Shown here: in pieces, positions 61,465 to 64,000 of the stretch
Layout: every line of letters starts with the position of its first letter
Numbering within the stretch: position 1 is the first letter of the stretch
Made by a program: the position numbers and the translations under genes
The notes under the pieces: generated by a model
The model's input: only the letters and a program-made list of their open reading frames with translations
What the model was told of the DNA's origin: nothing
Database searches by the model: none
Source: SM1-73 sp964588305
Lineage (GTDB): Bacteria; Zixibacteria; MSB-5A5; SM1-73
NCBI GenBank assembly: GCA_964588305.1
Contig: CAZPOP010000011.1
Span: forward strand, 44,493 to 108,492
Direction: 5' to 3'
Length of the DNA stretch: 64,000 nucleotides

Positions 61465-62391
61465 ATGAAACTGACTATGCGAAGATATCAGACCGAGGAA
61501 GATTACTGGAGAATTCGTGAGTTCTTGCGAGAAGTGTTTCGAGCCAATGGCCGTCGAGAACTGTGCTGGCAGACTTACCGTTTCGACTATTGGCGCTGGC
61601 ATGGTGTTGAAAACATGGGACATGGCAAACTGGAAACGGATTTGTTCCTCTGGGAAAAACCCGATGGGCAGATAGGAGCAGTCCTTAATCGGGAGAACCC
61701 CGGCAGCGTATTTCTTCAGGTACATCCGGATTACCGCACGCCGTACCTGGAGGAGGAGATGTTGGCAGTGGCTGAGGGGAATTTGTTCACGGTGACGTCC
61801 AACGGCAGGAAGACACTACGGGTATGGGTTCTGGAACATGACCATCTTCGGCAGGATATCGTATCAAAGCGAAATTACGCAGAAAGCGCTCATGCAGATT
61901 ATCAACGACGCCGAGACATGTCGATGCCGATCCCTGACGTACCAGTTGCAGAAGGTTACACCGTGAGGTCTCTTGGGGGTGTGGAGGAACATCCAGCACG
62001 CAGCCTAATCTCGTGGCAGCCCTTCCATCCCGATGAATCTGACGATGCTTATAAAGGCTCGCGATGGTACGACAATATTCAGCGCTGCCCGCTTTACCGT
62101 CGTGATCTCGATATCGTAGCCGTAGCACCAGACGGGGAACTTGCTGCATTCTGCACTATCTGGTTTGACGACGTAAATCGCACCGGCGCATTCGAACCGG
62201 TGGGCACGGCGCCGACACATCAGCGGCGCGGTCTGGCTAGAGCATTAATGAATGAGGGATTGCGTCGGCTGGAGCGACTGGGGGCAACCCTGGCGTTCGT
62301 TGGCTCGTGGAACGAGGCGACTCACGCTTTATATTCGTCAGTGGGGTTCACGGAGTATGACCTTCTGAAGGCGTGGGTCAAAGATCTATAA
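61465..62391 (+). CDS. GNAT-family N-acetyltransferase, probably double-domain
   Basis: 308 residues from ATG 61465 behind AAGGTGG (an upstream ATG at 61447 is less well placed). The C-terminal GNAT domain has VGTAPTHQRRGLARALMNEGLRRL, the acetyl-CoA pyrophosphate loop, then HALYSSVGF. The N-terminal half looks like a degenerate second GNAT fold. Substrate unknown; typical of accessory islands. Confidence 0.83.
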   Translation: MKLTMRRYQTEEDYWRIREFLREVFRANGRRELCWQTYRFDYWRWHGVENMGHGKLETDLFLWEKPDGQIGAVLNRENPGSVFLQVHPDYRTPYLEEEMLAVAEGNLFTVTSNGRKTLRVWVLEHDHLRQDIVSKRNYAESAHADYQRRRDMSMPIPDVPVAEGYTVRSLGGVEEHPARSLISWQPFHPDESDDAYKGSRWYDNIQRCPLYRRDLDIVAVAPDGELAAFCTIWFDDVNRTGAFEPVGTAPTHQRRGLARALMNEGLRRLERLGATLAFVGSWNEATHALYSSVGFTEYDLLKAWVKDL

Positions 62392-62412
62392 ACCACCCAA
62401 CGCGCTGTCCGA

Positions 62413-62448
62413 GGCCGCAGCGCAGGAGGAGTGGGTTGCGCTCCGGCC
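62413..62448. repeat. Hairpin after the GNAT gene
   Basis: GGCCGCAGCGCA and TGCGCTCCGGCC form a 12-bp stem with one mismatch and a 12-nt loop; flanking CCCAAC and GGGTT give it a partial resemblance to an integron attC site. Confidence 0.45.
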
Positions 62449-62540
62449 TAGGTGACCAAAGATAATAAGGTCCTGAGTACAGCATTCCTGACCTGTACAC
62501 CTGAGTGTGACAGGGCAGTTAAGATTTGTGAAAGCATACT

Positions 62541-63254
62541 ATGAGCACATCTCTTTTCAATCTACGACCGGGGCTCACACTGGGTCGCAATTATTACGTG
62601 GTGGAGTTTCTTGGAAGCGGTTGGGAGGGAGAGGTGTATAAAGTTGAGGAGCGCCGGACAGGCATTCTCCGAGCGGCCAAAATCTTCTACGACCACAGCA
62701 GGCTCAAGCCGACCCAGCTAAAGCGCTACACTCGCAAACTGGACAAGCTCCGGGTGTGCCCGATAATCACCCAGTATCATCATCGAGACATGGCCCGAGT
62801 CGGTGGCAGGCAGGTTGAGATTCTCGTTTCTGATTTCGCTGAAGGAGTATTGCTGTCCACGTACCTGGGCCAACAGCCAGGGAAACGCCTTATTCCCTTT
62901 GAGGCGCTCCACCTAATCCGCTCGCTGGCGCTTGGGGTCGAACAGATTCATTTCTTAGGTGAGTATCACGGCGACATCCATACGGATAACATCCTTGTAT
63001 CGAAAAGAGGCCTGGGGTTTGAGGTCCATCTGATAGACTTCTTGGACCTAGGCAGGTCGACGCGCGAGAAAATCCAGATTGACGTATTCGACCTGATTGG
63101 AGTTCTTTACGAGTCGGTGGGCGGAGCTGCAGGTTACAGGCGGTGTGGCCGGGAAATTCGAGGGCTGGTAATGGGACGGAAACACAGCCTCATCTCGAAG
63201 AAGTTCAAAACAGCCGGGCAACTCCGACTGGCCTTAGAGAATCTTAAATGGTGA
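62541..63254 (+). CDS. Protein-kinase-like protein with altered motifs
   Basis: 237 residues. Kinase N-lobe with glycine loop FLGSGWEGEVYKV, the beta-3 Lys in RAAKIFY, the catalytic loop HGDIHTDNIL (Asp and Asn present, the HRD Arg absent, as in RIO/ABC1-like kinases) and the activation-segment start DFLDLG in place of DFG. The product is short, with a minimal C-lobe. Phosphotransfer is possible but the target is unknown. Last of the four accessory genes. Confidence 0.8.
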   Translation: MSTSLFNLRPGLTLGRNYYVVEFLGSGWEGEVYKVEERRTGILRAAKIFYDHSRLKPTQLKRYTRKLDKLRVCPIITQYHHRDMARVGGRQVEILVSDFAEGVLLSTYLGQQPGKRLIPFEALHLIRSLALGVEQIHFLGEYHGDIHTDNILVSKRGLGFEVHLIDFLDLGRSTREKIQIDVFDLIGVLYESVGGAAGYRRCGREIRGLVMGRKHSLISKKFKTAGQLRLALENLKW

Positions 63255-63718
63255 ATCGATTCCAACTATCCTGCCGCTTCACACAGATTGACTGCACTTG
63301 TTGCCTTCTTTATTTAACAAGCAAGTCAGGTGCCTTGGCCCCCGACCCACATAGCTTCTTCAAAACGAAGCAGCTGCGGCGACGATGAAAGAAGTCCCCG
63401 CCTGAGCACGGAGCCTTCTTAGGAGCGTGTCCGGGAACGCAACTGCTCGATTTGCGAAGCATCTTGACGACATCGAGCTAAAGAATACCCAAGCACCGCC
63501 TTTGTCCCGCCTCCGGCGGGATAAAAGGGGTATAAATTGGGCAACTACATTCAATACCGCCAGCTATGTAGCGATCGGAAATATGACTTCAGCATTTCTC
63601 GGACAGACTCCTGGCAGGGAGTGTCCAACATTTTCCGCCTGGGCTCTGCGGAAGAAAAGCCGTTTTGTTACTTCTGGGTCTTGAACTCTCTCCCTACCCG
63701 ATTCTTCGCAGCCTTCTC
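63255..63718. other. Gene-free stretch
   Basis: About 460 nt with no supported gene. It carries the palindrome CCCGCCTCCGGCGGG at 63506-63520, the reverse complement of 39046-39060. Confidence 0.5.
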
Positions 63719-64000
63719 TCAGTTATAGACCCAGATTCGGACTCTGACCTGACCGACCTGGTTATCATTTTGAAGGCGGTGCACTTTGATTCGGGAAGTA
63801 GTCAAACCGTACCAGTAAGCGCCTTTATACTTGTCGTCCTTCTCGTATCCTCCATAGAATACATTATGGCGATCTCCGTTCAATTCGAACCAGAGGTCAA
63901 CAAAGTAGTTTTCCAGGTTACCACCGAGATTATGGGTAAATGTGAGCGTCTGCCCTTGGTTAATCAGCGCATATCCGCTGTCATAGTTTGGTTTGGGAAA
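63719..64000 (-). CDS. C-terminal end of a beta-rich protein (cut by window edge)
   Basis: The minus-strand frame from the window edge to the TGA at 63719-63721 has 93 sense codons. It is rich in Tyr, Asn and Trp with motifs YFVDLWFELNGD, YKGAYWYGLTTSRIKVHR and VRVRIWVYN at the end. This resembles surface-exposed repeat or lectin-like beta domains, but I cannot assign a family. The N-terminus lies beyond the window. Confidence 0.6.
   Translation of the reverse strand, partial: FPKPNYDSGYALINQGQTLTFTHNLGGNLENYFVDLWFELNGDRHNVFYGGYEKDDKYKGAYWYGLTTSRIKVHRLQNDNQVGQVRVRIWVYN

Noticed and set aside
62395..62455. Integron attC site
   Set aside because: A stem-loop and CCCAAC/GGGTT flanks give only partial resemblance; no GTTRRRY end, no second attC and no integrase in the region.

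Overview
The window is a 64-kb stretch of a bacterial chromosome with about 46 protein genes supported by sequence, one tmRNA and one tRNA-Ser. I see no rRNA, phage, intact insertion sequence or CRISPR array. A large SprA-like outer-membrane protein, DUF2723 and PEGA/TPR membrane proteins, an inositol-lipid gene pair and many lipoproteins suggest a Gram-negative relative of the Fibrobacteres-Chlorobi-Bacteroidetes group, possibly a candidate phylum. I cannot name the lineage from sequence alone. Layout: 1-3.4 kb holds an archaeal-type class I FBP aldolase, an IscR-like Rrf2 regulator and PepA. 3.6-14.1 kb is a signalling block: a PEGA/TPR membrane protein, a five-GAF histidine kinase with a receiver protein, a three-GAF protein whose kinase His is replaced by Phe, a receiver-Fis regulator and a GYD protein. 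14.3-27.3 kb holds an MrfA-type helicase, MurB, SprA, an M28 lipoprotein, a ComEA-like protein, RsmD and CoaD. 27.5-34.4 kb has a tandem-ACT protein, an aldo/keto reductase, a lipoprotein that is a stand-alone copy of an internal SprA segment, a GT2 glycosyltransferase coupled to an OPT transporter, and a GIY-YIG protein. 34.4-35.4 kb is the tmRNA, followed by an array of decayed copies of its own 3' end. 35.5-48.4 kb has two related TPR genes, a beta-propeller/transglutaminase protein, a fused nucleotidyltransferase/phosphomannomutase-like protein, a HAD phosphatase, a TauE/SafE-DUF1634 pair, CtpA and Tmk. 48.6-50.6 kb encodes inositol-phosphate synthase and a CDP-alcohol phosphotransferase. 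51-53 kb is an AT-rich two-gene unit. 53-59 kb has RsmI, a B12/radical-SAM protein, NadE, SSB and DUF2723. 59.2-63.3 kb is tRNA-Ser followed by four co-oriented accessory genes. A truncated gene lies at each window edge. Two observations stand out. First, the lipoprotein at 29572-30603 matches SprA residues of about 316-601. Second, both structural RNA genes are followed by partial copies of their own 3' ends in which the T-loop is split by a short REP-like sequence sharing CCTTC-N5-CGTTCAGGA. The chromosome is rich in small palindromes in several recurring families. They cluster around the TPR gene at 46.1-47.5 kb, which is flanked by 66-bp direct repeats and whose last codons are made of palindrome sequence.
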